Part shown: one piece after another, positions 24,325 through 42,510 of the stretch | Layout of the letters: each line of letters begins with the position of its first letter | Numbering within the stretch: the stretch's first letter is position 1 | NCBI GenBank assembly: GCA_036852015.1 | Contig: JAANDG010000007.1 | Span: 558,001-622,000 of the forward strand | DNA from: Pelodera strongyloides | Taxonomy: Eukaryota; Nematoda; Chromadorea; Rhabditida; Rhabditidae | Length of the DNA: 64,000 bases | Reading direction: 5' to 3' | Notes under the pieces: model-generated | Seen by the model: only the letters and a program-made list of their open reading frames with translations | Databases searched by the model: none | What the model was told of the DNA's origin: nothing | Position numbers and translations under genes: made by a program

Positions 24325-26915
24325 GTCGAGATCTTCTTTTTGTAGATCAAAATAACCTTCGGATCCATGAAGTGTAGATCAAAACGGCCTACGTTCTCCA
24401 TCTCGTAGGCGTGCCAGTATTGGACCATCCTTTCTGAACTGTTGTACGTCGGTAGTGGCTTCATATATCCTATCGCTGTTTAGACGAAAAGTGGCACATG
24501 TTGTATTTAGTAGCTCAAAATTTAGGCGGGAAATTGAACTATCCAGAGCTATCCAGAAACAGACTTGGTAATTTCGTGTTCTAACGTTCCGTCCATATCG
24601 ACCGTATCTTTTGTCATCGCGAAGCCCCAACTTATTATTATTAGTTTGGGTTCTACACCAGATCCTATTTTGTGTACTCTTGGCTCTTAGTTTTTAGTTA
24701 TTTGTGCCAAGATTGGACCAGTTGCTTCACTTGACATTTATTATATATTTCCAATATCCTTATCGTAGTTTCATATATGTTTACTATATCACACCATAAT
24801 AATGTGTTTTCCAAGGGCGCTTTCGGGACGCTGAAATCGAAAGCGAAATTAGAGAAACAGGTACATAGTATCCCTGAAATTCCCGGAAAAAATTTCACTG
24901 ACGAAAACTAAATTTTGAATTATAATGACCATGCACCCTGGACGGGCCACTTTTCCACTCATTTCCCACTGTTGACTGGTATCGTCTTCTTTTTAAAGCG
25001 ATATGAGGGCCGGTTTTTGAAACGTACGTTGGACAACTGCATTCCCCTATGTTGCATGCAAATCGAACTAAGATCGTACAATATTTGCATAAATTACGTG
25101 GAATAAAGCGCCCATGATACGTTTAGAAAATCGGCTGTTGTAAACTATTTACAAACTATAGCTGAGCTAACCTATCCCATTGCGAATATTATTATTCTGA
25201 AGCCTCTCTCATGAAAAGTAGTTTGACTGAAGTACGAACTTCGCCTCGGAATTGACTTTTCGGGAGTTATATGTGGGGTATACTTTCTCTTACTCTTACG
25301 ACAACTGTTACTTGGTAGAATATTGCTGTCATACCGCTTCTTATGCGGCTTGCTATGCAATGCCGCATAACCATACTATTTAGTCTGTTTTGCTTGGTTT
25401 ATCTTATTGTCTGGTTAGGAGATTTGGTGCTTAACTCTGTTATTTCCTTTCGTAACTTTTGTTCACTTCGGTACCCTTTTACCTGTCGTTTATTTCCTCC
25501 CTGTGTTTACAGAGGGGAATCTTGTTTTGTAGACTCAATGCAATATGTCTATCAGTCTTTTTATAAGCCCAGATACTCGCGAGCAAGATTTGACTCTGGT
25601 AGCGTCCACACGACTTGGCAAAATGAGCATAGTTGAACTACACGGGGAGGGGTCTCCCTACCTCCATTAGTGAGACCTACACCCTGCACTTTCTAAAAGG
25701 AGGGACGGGGATTAAATCGTTCACTGCGGTGAGGGTGAGGGGTAGGCGAGTACCTGGGCTAATAACTTTTGGATGTGAAAAACAAAGATTTACGTGTTAT
25801 TCGCATACATATTTTATTAGTGACATCTTGCAGCTACCTATGGCTATGGTCTTTTCAAGCTTTTTGGCACATATCGTAAGCAGTCTTTTGAACTAGTTTG
25901 CTTTGAAGTATTTCATTATTGCTGGTTCAATTCTTTATTATTACTTATTTATTTACATTTTTTAGTTTGATATTTTGTGGCTGTGAAATTGTGTTCTCAA
26001 ATATACTAACACGTGATATATGGCCATTATATATTGTGATTATGAGTTTTTTTTATATTGTGAAGAATTGTTGCTATTTGGAATAAGTAAGCAATGAGTA
26101 TGTACTTGCATAAACCTTTCTTGGCTTTGTATACGTGTTATACAGCTGTAGCACTGATAAAACACAGGGTGGGAGCCGCTCTGCTTTGGCGCAATTCTCA
26201 CCCTCGCGTGGCTCGATTTGGTGGGGGCTGCGCTGCACTGGCACAATAGGAAAAATTATGTAAAAAAAATAGAATTTATTAAACAAGCAACAAATCGACT
26301 TGAGCAAGTGATCAAACAAATGAATTAAAAAATAAAACCAACAGAACAAATAAAGGATACAAAGAGGAAGGTTGTGTAGAAATTTATTGTAAACGAAGAG
26401 TCATGCAGATGATCCTGGTTAAATCCGTAGTGCCTACGAACTATTACCAGCAGGAAACCTGCTTTAAAGTTGAACTGCTCGAGGACCTGCGTCTCTATTT
26501 CTCCATTTACACGAAATACGTAAATGCGTCCCTAAGGCAGATAAAAATTTCAAATTATGCGTAGTGTATGAAACGCAATTTACTATAATTATAATATTTT
26601 CTCATGCTACAGTGTAAAACACAGCAACAATGTAATAGGTTCATAATGTAAGCTTAATACAAAGTTAAATTTGTTGATCAAAAAGACACAAGCGTGGCTA
26701 CATTTGTATAAATATAATTATAATTTGTATTTAATTTCGCATATAATAGTTCTAACAGTCCATATCGTCCCGAAAAAAACTATAAAAATCAATAACGTCC
26801 TTCCATCATTACCAATTAAGATTATATTAGCACTCAAATATAAAATCCTAAATCGGGGTCTGGTGCATGAGTCTCCGCCCCTTTAATCTGATATTCTAAT
26901 TTTCCAATTACCCAA
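24325..26915. other. Intergenic interval, PAM to AGXT2 (3' ends converge)
   Basis: No coding exon was recognised. A CGGTTTTTGAAACG-family MITE lies at about 24994-25137. The rest is A+T-rich with short open frames that lack splice sites or family similarity. The two flanking genes end towards each other here. Confidence 0.5.
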
Positions 26916-31640
<4,725 letters not shown>

Positions 31641-33654
31641 TTTTTGTTACTACCTAAAGTCGAGAGGGTATAAAATAATAATAATAAGATACACATAATG
31701 ATGCACAGATTACAGATTCGCACAACAGAGTGTGATAAAAAAAACTTGATACATGGTACACTTGCACACAAAAAATAGCACACAAAAAAGTTTTCCTGCG
31801 TTTCAATAAATTAATTGGCATAACTCGAGGGCTAAATTTTATGCTAATTTATAATATTTATTCATCAATCTCTCCCCGAATAAAACTAAATAATTAATTG
31901 AAAGTCATTAGTCAAAGTGTGCGTGGGTCATCCTATCATCCTATAATTAAAATGTTTAATTATCTTTTGTTTTATACAGGCAGTGAGAAAAAGCGGATGA
32001 TTATTGGGGGAACACTGAATGTAATTTCTATACAAATAACAACAATATATTATGAAAAATAACGAATAAAATGTACTTTGCTCGTGTGAAAAATTCTCAA
32101 GTGTGGTTAATTTCCAATCAATCAGTGACGATAAAATTTGCACGAAAAAGAGCTTATCAAAGTGAACATTTATAGATTCGGGATCGAATTTCTAGGAAGC
32201 AACTAGTTACTAGATATTATCTATTGCAATACAAAATGTATTGTTGGACTGTAGCACGAGTGTAAAAGCTGAAGCCTAAGCCTAAGTCTAAGCCTAAGCC
32301 AAAAATATATCTTACGGAAGAAAATTTAAAAAAATAATAAGCGGTAATAATAATATGATGATAAAATCAACACCGTGCTAATAAGCCTAACAATAAGATA
32401 CAACACTGTGCATTCTCTTCATAGTTTTCCATGTTTGAAATTACAAATATGATAAACACAAGCACCGTTAAAATAACTATCTTCTTATTATATAAAAGAG
32501 TAACTGTAGCCTAATTTGCATACCGATGTGCGTTACGAAATGCAAATTTTCGTGTTCGGCTATAAAAAGAGTGTCGCAGCTCAATATCGAAGATGCATAT
32601 GCAATTGTTTTATATTATGTGAATTTCTTATGATACGTTTGAAACTTTGTATATAAGTATGCCCATGCTAAGCCAATCATATTTGATATTTCCATGTAAG
32701 TCGCCGCAGGCGGCGTGAGCCGACTGGTTTTAACAATAAATTTGGGAATGTGTTTAAATCCAGACATTTTTCGGGATTTGGTTGGATCCCTCCACGTGTG
32801 ACCTCTGGGTCTCTGTGGTGTAATAGACAATTGTCCCGATGGGCTCGGGCACATGGCTTGGGTCATTATAAAAACGTATCACAAAAAATGTAGCAAATGA
32901 TGTCCAAAAGATCTTCTTAATTTTACTTGAAATTCATATAAAAGGCTTTCTTCGAGCTTTATCCACGAGTAAACCGGTACAAAAATGGACGTTGCATAGC
33001 TATCTACAAAACAATCCAAATTACAATATAAATACACGAATCTTTTTCTACTAGAGCCGTATGGTTACGTTACGGTGTTCCGCATTTATAACCTGTTTCG
33101 CAGAGGTTAGATGACTTATAACTTGATAGCCGACGAGTTTCCGACGTCAAGTTGTTCGATATCTTACCATCCTTCCTGTCTGGAACCTTGTAATACAGTT
33201 TTCGATTCCCAACTTACATTACCCTGTAACCTTGTATAAAATACCTTGAAAGAAACCTTGTTTATAGGTACAATGCCTAATTCTTGATCATCAACCAAAT
33301 CATGAACAATTCTCAAATCCGCGGACTTGAATCCATTAATTCTTTATAATTTTATTTTTATAATTGAAACCTTTGTTCTCTCAATTTCTTCCAAATCGGC
33401 GCTGATCCTTCGTTCTAGCGCTAAAACGGCGCTAAAACACACCGTTACGCTCTTTTGATCTTGGATTTTGGTGACAAGATTTCCCCTAATGATCATACAA
33501 CAAACGCATCAAGAAAACGCGTTTTCGAAAAATTGGATGATGGTTTCAGGCCTAGGCTTTTAGGTTCAGCTATCAAGTTCGATGCGATAGTGATGTTTGT
33601 CCAACAAAAATGGATGATGATTAGAAAACTTTTCTCTAGTTTCAATTAGATTTA
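31641..33654. other. Intergenic interval upstream of AGXT2
   Basis: No coding exon was recognised. It contains the AGXT2 promoter side and a small Helitron-like element (32480-32727). Otherwise A+T-rich. Confidence 0.45.
32480..32727 (+). mobile_element. Small non-autonomous Helitron (248 bp)
   Basis: Starts TCTTCTTATTATATAAAAGAG preceded by A and ends CTGG (32724-32727) followed by T. A GC-rich stem-loop, CGCCG-CAGG-CGGCG (32702-32715), sits 8 bases before CTGG. The 5' end resembles that of the tRNA-carrying elements at 19982-20401 and 42953-43358, but the interior differs (GAGTGTCGCAGCTCA). A relative of this interior is seen near 36950-36985. Confidence 0.7.
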
Positions 33655-33792
33655 TGGGGTTTCCAAGTATACAGTACTTTGGAACTACACGAGAATTTTT
33701 TTAATTTTTCATGTTATATATGCAGGATGGTGCTAAAATACGGTAGTATTGATAGAATCACACCGATTTTAGGGGATACTTGGAAAACGCCA
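33655..33792. mobile_element. 138-bp MITE, TGGGGTTTCC termini, TTA target duplication
   Basis: TGGGGTTTCCAAGTAT at the left and ATACTTGGAAAACGCCA at the right are inverted repeats. TTA flanks both sides. The recognisable LINE reading frame begins immediately to its right, so it marks the LINE's present 5' edge. Family members are at 16794-16933 and 54953-55236. Confidence 0.65.
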
Positions 33793-36434
33793 TTATGTTG
33801 TGTTTGCCTCCCCCTCACAAATGTGATCATTGTCTAATTTCGTTTAACGTTCGTATTTCCACTGAAACACAGGTTATTCGACAATCTTATGATTTTAAAA
33901 AAGCAGATTACCTGTCAATTTCAAGGGAGTTATGCAATATCGATTGGCCATACATGCTACGAGTATACCCTAATGCCGATTTACTTTACAAGTTCTTTGT
34001 CTGTTTTATTCACGAACTTATGTACACATTTATCCCTCGTAAAAAAGTTTCCGTTGGTGGTATTCGAATACCGAGACATATAGAAAACTTGCTCAATCAG
34101 AAAGAGCGATTGTTTCCCTTGATCGATATTAGTGATGTGCATAAAGAAAAGTATAATTTAGTTAGCAGATGGTTAAAAAGAGCCTCTGATAAGTACTATA
34201 GCAATGTAGAAAGAAAAATCATTGCTTCAGGCCAAGTTAGCCAGTTGTTTAAGTATATTAGTAATGGTACATCTCGCTCTCCTAGAGTTAACCACATTGT
34301 TACTGACTTAGAAGGCATAACTCACGTCAGTGATACAGATCGTGCAAATGCTTTTGTTCGTTATTTTCATTCTAATTTTATTCAAGATGATAACCGTTGT
34401 CAGCAGATTGATACTCAGTTTAACATTACGGATCCTTTTCCTCCCGTTGTTATTGATCCTTCAATAATTATGTCATTAAAGGGAATATGTAGGCACTCAA
34501 AATGCGCAAAACACACGTAAAACTAGAGTTTCCACACCAGACGTGAATTTAAATAGGCGGCTGAATATGCAAATGTGAATATTCGAATTTGCATGCAAAT
34601 ATGTCTCTGAGTAATGCAATTTCACGATATCTGTATGTATATTTGAAAAAATTTCCATTGACCCCGTTGATGTATGGCATCGTCTCAAGTAACGCGTTTA
34701 CTATGGAAAGGATGAACTTTGTGGTTTATTTTCTGCTAACTGGGGATCTTTGGACAACTTTTGTTATTGTTTCCTTAATGGGAAACATACATTCTATCAA
34801 CACAGCTTAACTTCAAAAAGGGCTTACATATTCCCTTTAATTGCAAAGTGGTCTCTTTCTCTCGCACACCTGATGGTTTACCAATGCATTTTCTGAAAGA
34901 GATCGGCCCTGCTATTTCGGTTCCGTTGTCCATAATTTTTAATAGGTCTATGTTGACTGGAGAAGTTCCATTTTTTTGGAAATGGTCCTGTGTCATTCCG
35001 CTACCTAAGGGAATGCCAAGTGATTCTTCTGTAAAAAACTATAGGCCAGTAAGTATTACTAGTTTTCCTTGTCGTATATTTGAAAAACTCTTAGTTTCGC
35101 ATATATTAGACTTTTCTCTCAAGAACAATTTAATACCCGTTGAGCAGCATGGTTTTCTTAAGAGTAGATCAAGAGAAACTGCTCTCCTTGGTGCTTTAAA
35201 TGACTGGACCCTGGCAATTGAAAATGGCGAGAAAATCGATGTTGTTTATTTTGATTTTGCCAAAGCTTTTGACAGGGTTTCGCACAAGAAACTTATTGCA
35301 AAGTTAGAGTGTATGGGGTTCCCCGATTATGTGTGTCGATGGATCAAGAATTGGCTTGAGGACAGAAAAATGTTTGTCAGAACTGCAAACTCCACTTCAG
35401 AAGTAATGAACTGTATTAGTGGTGTGCCCCAAGGTTCAGTTCTTGGTCCTATTCTGTTCTCTCTTTTTACATCTGATCTTGCTTCGGTTTTACGAAATTC
35501 TGGTACTCATTTTGTCATGTATGCTGATGATATTAAGATTTATAGAGTAATCAAATCAGCTAATGATGTTGTTCACTTGCAACAATCAATAGACTTTGTT
35601 TATGAGTGGTCGGTTAGCTTTCAGTTGCCGTTGGCACCTCACAAGTGTCAAGCACTATATATTGGTGCTCGAAATCCCAAACCAGACTATATTTGCAATG
35701 GTACTGTAATTTCGAAGGTAACTGAAGTTAAGGACTTAGGCTTTTTTATTACCGAAAATCTTAGTTTTTCTAGGCATGTGTCGTTTATTTGTAACCAGGC
35801 TCGAAAGAGGATGTTTGCCCTTTTTCGTACACTAAAAACTCACAAAGCAAAGATCCTTGTTCTAGCTTATTGTTTATATGTGAGGTCTATTCTCGAATCA
35901 GGTTCCGTTGTATTTAACCCGTACAAGCAGAGAGACAAATTAGCCTTAGAAAGAATTCAAAGAATGTTTACCAAGCGTGTTTTTATGCGATCTCATTTAC
36001 TTAGATATGCTGATACGCCCCCTCCCAGTGTAAGAAATGACGCTTTGAAATTAGATTTACTTGTGAATCGTAGAAAAAGAGCAGATGCGAAAATGCTACG
36101 AAAAATTTTAGCTGGGAAATGTGGTGCGAGCTTGCAGAGAATGTTCAAGTTCAGACCCTTTGCTTACTCTTCCCGTAGGGGCAGAAGTAGGATCGTTATT
36201 CCCAGAGCAACTAAAATGGTTCGTAGGCATTCATTTGTACATAGAACTTCTATTATGATTGAGGAAACTCCGCACTTAGCTTCATAGATTTCTGTATCAT
36301 GTGTCACTTTATTTATTCTTCATTTTTGTATTTGTGCTACTGTTGACTGTTGCTTTACTCGACAAAACTTTACGTTGCATATATTTTTCTCATGCATTTT
36401 ATGTGTGCGTAATAAATTATTATTATTATTATTA
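33793..36434 (+). mobile_element. 5'-truncated non-LTR retrotransposon (LINE), reverse transcriptase split by a MITE
   Basis: The left part (33793-34479) opens with the tail of an AP-endonuclease domain (CDHCLISFNV) and the linker to reverse transcriptase; the rest of the endonuclease is missing. After a MITE insertion (34480-34836) the frame continues at about 34839-36287. It carries reverse transcriptase signatures: PDGLP, VYFDFAKAFDRV, GVPQGSVLGPILF and the catalytic YADDIKIY, then thumb and C-terminal sequence. The 3' end is an A+T tail, AATAAATTATTATTATT, at about 36410-36434, consistent with target-primed insertion. The motif set fits the jockey/CR1 side of LINEs; the clade is not certain. 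Removing the MITE with one TTAA copy leaves the halves one base out of frame, so this copy is dead. Confidence 0.85.
34480..34836. mobile_element. 357-bp TTAA-flanked MITE inserted in the LINE
   Basis: Termini AGGGAATATG and CATATTCCCT are flanked by TTAA on both sides (34476-34479, 34837-34840). A close copy lies at 49431-49775 in cox-5B intron 1, sharing GTAGGCACTCAAAATG, CTAGAGTTTCCACACCAGAC and ACAGCTTAACTTCAAAAA. It is younger than the LINE it interrupts. Confidence 0.85.
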
Positions 36435-39400
36435 TGTTGAGCCCTATGGAATAGCTGTGGAACGTAGGTGAACGGGGATTTCCCTTGGTTGATGCATGCC
36501 GGCGAATCAATAAATGGTTTTTTCTTTTTTAGTTAGCTATTTTCTTCCATGTTTGTATAGATGATTCGCAAATAATAAAAAAAACCGCAGAAGTTGAAGG
36601 CCCTCTAGTTTGTTTTGCGCAGTGAATGTTAGTAAATCCAACTAACAGGAGATTTAACCTTCTAACAGATGAAGCTCGATTTCTATAGCTTGCTAGTTGT
36701 GAAGTAAAGCCTTTGAAAACTTCATAGTCCGCATGCCGCGTGCGATAAATCAAAGATTATTTTGCTTGTCATCAACAGGGTCTTGAAAAGTAGTGGACAT
36801 GGTTTCTGCTGATATTAATGTTGGTTCTGAAACACACTGCTCTTTTGATGGAAGAACATCGAAGCTATGAACATGACTTATTATATAAAGGAGAAAGTTT
36901 GTTTGACGCAATCTCCGCAACGAGGTAGAATATCTCAAGTCCGCTTTCGGTACAAAAGGAGTGTCGGAGCTCACTCAGTGTCGAATAGAGCCAACGAGCA
37001 TACCCTTTCTACGTTTCAGGTGCTTGGTATAAGTAGGATATCTATAGTAAATGCAATCGGGTGTAAATTTAGGATGATACTTTTCAGAGGAAATTGACAA
37101 ATGTTCAGTCTCATTGTCAGTCAAGAACAGATACGCAGTCAAGTTGGCAGCAGATACTCAGCCAAACAAAAGAAATTATTTGGTCAGTAGAATGTAATCA
37201 ATCCACGGTAGTCAGGCCGGGGCGAGTGCAATATATGCCAATATGCTGTACATGGCACTAGGCCAGGCCTGACTGGATACGTGGAATTTGGGGGTTGGGG
37301 TTTAAACTAAGGGCCTAAGGCCTTTAGTTAATGATTCACCATAACTAACTTATGTAAGACTATAGCTGTGGGTTTGTTAACTAAGAGCCTACCTATAAAG
37401 TTAATCGAAATTGATCATACTAAACGATTTAACTCAAAAGTAACCAAATAAGGGATTTATGGATAACTAACTCCTAAAGTGTCAAACACACACAATAAAG
37501 ACAGTATATTTACTTGAAACTATGATTATGTAAGCAGCTTAGCTACAGAATATTCAAATATGCAAATCATAGGAAATGGTTCGATCAATATATGAGCAGT
37601 CGACAGGTATGTTCAGTACTAGTCATTGGAATGCGACGTTTTGTTATGAAACAGTCTGGATGTTACAGCGCTCGTTCCCGCGCGCCCTGCCCGCCTCGTG
37701 ATGAGCGCTATGCGCGCTGCCAAACATTTTAGACCATACTGATGGAAATGGATAGGTATTTAAACATGAATACATCACATGATTCAGTTGGCAGTAAAAA
37801 AACTGTTTTATGGGTTTGCAGTTCTTCGAAGGGAGATATTTTCAATTTGAGATTAATAATTAATGAAGCAGATTTTCTATTGCTAGTCTAGTTGATTGTA
37901 TTTCATGATTAGCACGCACTGTACATGCTTTGAATCTTACATTAATTGTATGTTTTTTATGTAGCAAGCGTGTTACGTGTAAGGGGCGGTCAGTACACCG
38001 AAAGCAGCTATATTTTAGCAAACGATTCGGTATTCTGCTTTTCTCCCCACTGGAGGCATTGCCGTATGTTACAGTATTTGACGTAGGTTACAGTCAGAAA
38101 GCTAAAGATTGATTACGGTAGTGTGAAATAGAATGTAGCACTGACGCTCGTCCTTGGGGTATAGCAGATTTCGATTTGGGAAACCGGTGTACAGTCTTCC
38201 TATTACAAAAAGACGTTCTTCTGCTCTTCGGAAAGCCTTGACAAAAAGAAGGAATGGGAAGTGGGCATGCAAGGGCAGTCTCACCCTCTCTCCCCCTCTA
38301 TCTTCTCTCTCTCCCTCTCTCTCTCCGTCTCTCTCTCTCTTTCTTATCCTTTCAATCTTTAGCTCCCTCCCTCAAGCACAAACCAGTTTCGCTTTCCTTG
38401 TGCTCAAGGCCAAGGTGACACTGAGACTCCGCGGGTTTTTGAATATCTCCTGAGATACGGTAGCTTGGGCAGGGTGTATTGTGCGCGGTGAAAGAGTAAA
38501 AAAGCTTGGGGTTTGCAAGAGTTATGAAGCTAGAAAGCATAGAAAAGCAGGCAGAGCATAGTGCAATCTTCTGTGAGGTGCCCTTGTGTGCTAAACATGT
38601 GTGCAACCTCTTTGTCTGTAGACAGACGCTAGTCATATACATATGATTCGTTTATGAGGAGTTGACACTTGGAAACAAAGCATAAATTAATAACCGAGGA
38701 TGACCGCGGAAGCAAACATGTAAAGTTTACGATATAACACACAAAGCGAAGGTTTCTAGAATAAAAATGCAAATATGATGCAGTTTTTATTAGTTACGGT
38801 AGCAGGCAAAATTGTAGACGCGTGCATTTGCCGATTTCATGCAAAAAAAGCAGTTACAAAATTTCACTAAAACTAGCTGGGCACTGTCCGTTTTCAAGTT
38901 TTTATTTGGGGCATCTGACTGCATGCAAATAAACCTTAAAGTAAATAAACATCACCAAAATCGCATACACATCTTTGAATAATAGGAATGTCGCTTCAGA
39001 ATAATATTAGAGCCAAAATCCCTCAGTAATAGTCTTAATCTAGGTATTGGGGAATAGAGACAGAGACGCAAAGGACGCATGCGGCACACTGATGGCACCA
39101 CCGTGCCGCGGGCTGCCTAAGTAGGCGACTTGGCGGGCAGGTAGACGGCCGGTTTGCAGGCTGAGCAGAGGTACCGCCCCAAAGCTGCCTCCAGGCAAAA
39201 GTTGCATGAAAAGCAAAGCGATGGAGACATCGAGTGATCCGCGGGCAAAGTGTATAACCACGGGTGCTGGCAAGGTACGGCGCGCGCACAAAAACGGTAC
39301 GGTTATGAGAACGCTAGTTGGAACGGCCTGCTAGATATGATCTGTGATGAAATATATACAAGAAATACAGAACATGAAAATAAACTAAATAAACAAGATA

Positions 39401-39767
39401 TCAGTAAATAGCTTGAAAATCCCGATGTGGGCGTATACTGGTTAATCCTGATTATTCAGTGTATGCTCATTACCTAGCAACGTAAGTTTAGTGAGCCTAA
39501 TCTTGTAGATACCTCATATATTTCCAGCACTGTTTTGTAAAGGAAATACGTGATCCAGCTGTGTTTGGGCATTTTTTGTCCACATAAAACTAGAGCATTT
39601 CCCAAAATACCGTTCAAAAAGCACATTACAACGTATCGTATAATGCGCATGCGCAATGTTTCTTATTGTCGTATTATGTTGCAGTGCCTGTGGTGGAGGG
39701 AAAACAAGTTTGCAGTAAGATTGCTTATGCTGCGCCGCGATGGTGTTGCATAACTACATTATGCTCT

Positions 39768-39778
39768 TTCTTTCTCAC

Positions 39779-39824
<46 letters not shown>
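39768..39824. repeat. TC microsatellite
   Basis: A nearly uninterrupted CT run. Neighbouring CT/GA tracts at 38279-38343, 40544-40623, 40708-40815 (GA strand) and 40949-41080 give this interval a simple-repeat character. Confidence 0.85.
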
Positions 39825-40161
39825 TTCTCTATTCCTCCAAATTCCCCCTTTCAAACCCCTTTACCTCTATATAATTTCTCTGCATATCCCACTACCTTTC
39901 CTATAACACTGGTTAGAAACCAGTCCGTCATACAACAGTGCTGCAGACCTATACAAATCACTCACACTGCACACGCTATGGCATGCAAGCTTTCCCTTGC
40001 CTTAGGGTGCACCTTAGTGATTTAAAGCTGTTAGTAAATTTCTAGACATACACAGGGTATATAAAGAGTAACAAATGAAATGGTACAAATGGGAGATCTG
40101 TGGTGTTTTACTCATAGGTGGTTAGCCGAAAGTCCTTAAAAAACCCTTTCAAACTTATGTT

Positions 40162-40314
40162 AAAGCGAAATACCGGCCGGTTTTTGAAACGATCGTGGAC
40201 AGCTGGATTCTTATGTATTTATTCTAATTTTCTCGGATTTAGCTCGATGTTTTATTCTAATTTATATGATGTTGTACTCGATGTGTTCCAAAAACCGGCC
40301 GGCATTTTGCTTTA
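40162..40314. mobile_element. CGGTTTTTGAAACG-family MITE, well preserved
   Basis: Terminal inverted repeats start AAAGCGAAATACCGGCCGG on the left and end CCGGCCGGCATTTTGCTTT on the right. The interior is A+T-rich. The copy at 42010-42189 has the same ends, which makes these two the best templates for the family. Confidence 0.8.
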
Positions 40315-41005
40315 AATTTTGTTCTGCTTCCACGCGTGCCTTGTACTGAAACCAATTTTGCCAAATCTTTTCTGCCGTTGAAGGGCGATGCTAATTTGAG
40401 TGTGTGTCGTTGCTGTTTCAATGGCTATGTCTATCCTAGGCTAGATCGAAATCGAAACTTTTTCTAGATATCGGACCGCGTAATCTATGGCACATGTCTG
40501 AACGTGAGAGGAGTTTTTGAAGACGGCGTCTCCTCTTATTAGATCTCTCTCTCTCTCTACTTCCCCTGCTATTTTCCATCTCTCTCTCTCTCTTCCACCT
40601 CCTTCCTCGATGCCTGTCTCTCTCCACCCGGCAGGCTCGGTCTCAGGTTCTGGCATGCAGACCTCCTCAAAGCGAGCCAGATGTTGGTGGGTGGATTTCA
40701 CTTTTTAGAGAAGGAGAGAGAGAGAACAAGTGAGAGACAGCAGGAAAACAGAGAGAAAGCGACAGAAAGCGGAGAGAGGGAGGGACTGAGAGACTAGAAA
40801 GATAGACAGAGAGAGGTTCGTAGAGAAAGACTGTGCTCGATGGCAGGCTCAATCCAGTTTAGGAAGCTAGTGCGATTAAGAAAAGATGTCGCAAAGCGCT
40901 GTGAAGAACTTTCGATCCTATGATTCTCTTACTTTCGTTCCCTTTTCTTCTCTCTCTATACCTCTCTCTCTCTCTCTTCTCTCTCTCTATTTCTCTTTCT
41001 CTCTT

Positions 41006-41056
<51 letters not shown>

Positions 41057-42009
41057 TTCTGTCTTTCTCTCTCTCCATTTCTTCGCTCAGAATCGAATAA
41101 AAACACAAAAACACCATTATAAGGTGTTAGGGAGCGGTAGAATGAATTAGTGAGGGGTTTCTGACACGAAATCCCATTGAGAGAGATTGGATATGATTCA
41201 TAGCCGAAAAAATCTTAATCTGCTGGGATGATGAGTTGCAACGTGTAACGATTGCATAAAAACGTAAAGTGCACACCGTAATATCAAACGAATCAGCGGA
41301 AACGGTACAGGGGTGTTGCAGAGCAATGCAGAATGGCGAACTTTATGCCTCCCTGGAGCCAATGTGCCTAAGAAGCCCATTGTCTCCGCTAGAGTTACCC
41401 AGCTACCAATAGCTCTCGCGTCTGGTGGACTAACAATTAGTCTAATAAGTACGGTAGGCACGTACCGAGGACTCAGAATGTACCTTCCGTACTTTGTTAA
41501 CTTCGGACGTCCTCAGAGAAAGAGTATCTTTTCCCGATAAGTTTAATACACAGTCCTGCGCTCTCTATATTTACGTAGTTCAAAATACTCTGACTAAAAC
41601 AAATCGTCGATGGAAATTTGAGCATATATTGGTTTTGTATCGTCCTAGGCTATTTTTTGGTGTAATTTCAAAGCTAACGGATCCACTATCGCTGTCTGGA
41701 ATTTCCCAAAACCGTCGACAAATTGCTTCCCGGTTTTTCACGCTCATTCATTAGCCAAGGGAATGTATAAGTGGCTTGGTGACTTTGAAAATATTCCCGT
41801 TTTGTACTTGCAAGCTGTCTAAAGGCACAGGAACAAATCTCAATCAAGGAAGCTATCCACAATCGCTTCCTGGTTTCAAAAGATCAACGAATAAAACACA
41901 GATGACTAAGCAAAGGGGAATGGGAATGGGAGTGGATACTAAGACGGAGACGTGTTCTTGAAAACAGTAAGTAAACCTTCGGAGGCCCTGAAGGACAGTC
42001 TCAGATCTT

Positions 42010-42189
42010 TAAAGCAAATACCGGCCGGTTTTTGAAACGCATCGTGTACAACTGAATTCTTACGTATTTATGCTAATTTGCTCGATTTTTGCTCGATTTT
42101 TTATTCTAATTCATGCTCATTTGCATAGGCTGCACAAGAATGCTGGTGTACTCGATTTGTTTCAAAACCCGGCCGGTATTTCGCTTTAA
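42010..42189. mobile_element. CGGTTTTTGAAACG-family MITE, well preserved
   Basis: Left end AAAGCAAATACCGGCCGG, right end CCGGCCGGTATTTCGCTTT as inverted repeats, with GAAACGCATCG inside the left end and a GCTCGATTTTT interior shared with related copies. Confidence 0.8.
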
Positions 42190-42329
42190 GATTTTACCAT
42201 TGCGCGGAACATACTGAAAATGTGAGTTTCCTCAAAGATACAAGTTGCTTTGTGTTCCTAATCCGAACTTCGTAATCTTTTATGAAATGCGCGCCAGTTT
42301 TCAGGATAACTTTTCAGGAGAGGTACATA

Positions 42330-42510
42330 GGAAATGGGTGACTACTCGGATACTGTTCACTGGCATATCCATTTGGTGACCAACTCGTGACCAAGTTTCA
42401 TCGAAAACCGTCAGCAGCTGGTCACCAAATGGTCACCAACTAGTCGCGAACCAGTCACCACATGGTTTTTTCGGTGAAAACCGATGGGCCAATGACAGTT
42501 TTTCTGTGAT
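42330..42510. repeat. Dispersed repeat, CCATTTGGTGAC family
   Basis: Contains CCATTTGGTGACCAACTCGTG, GTGACCAAGTTTCATCGAAAA and CGAACCAGTCACCACATGG, matching 31268-31480 in the same order. No coding capacity. Confidence 0.65.

Noticed and set aside
40886..41150. Leucine/serine-rich open frames
   Set aside because: Translations of CT microsatellite; no splice logic or complexity.
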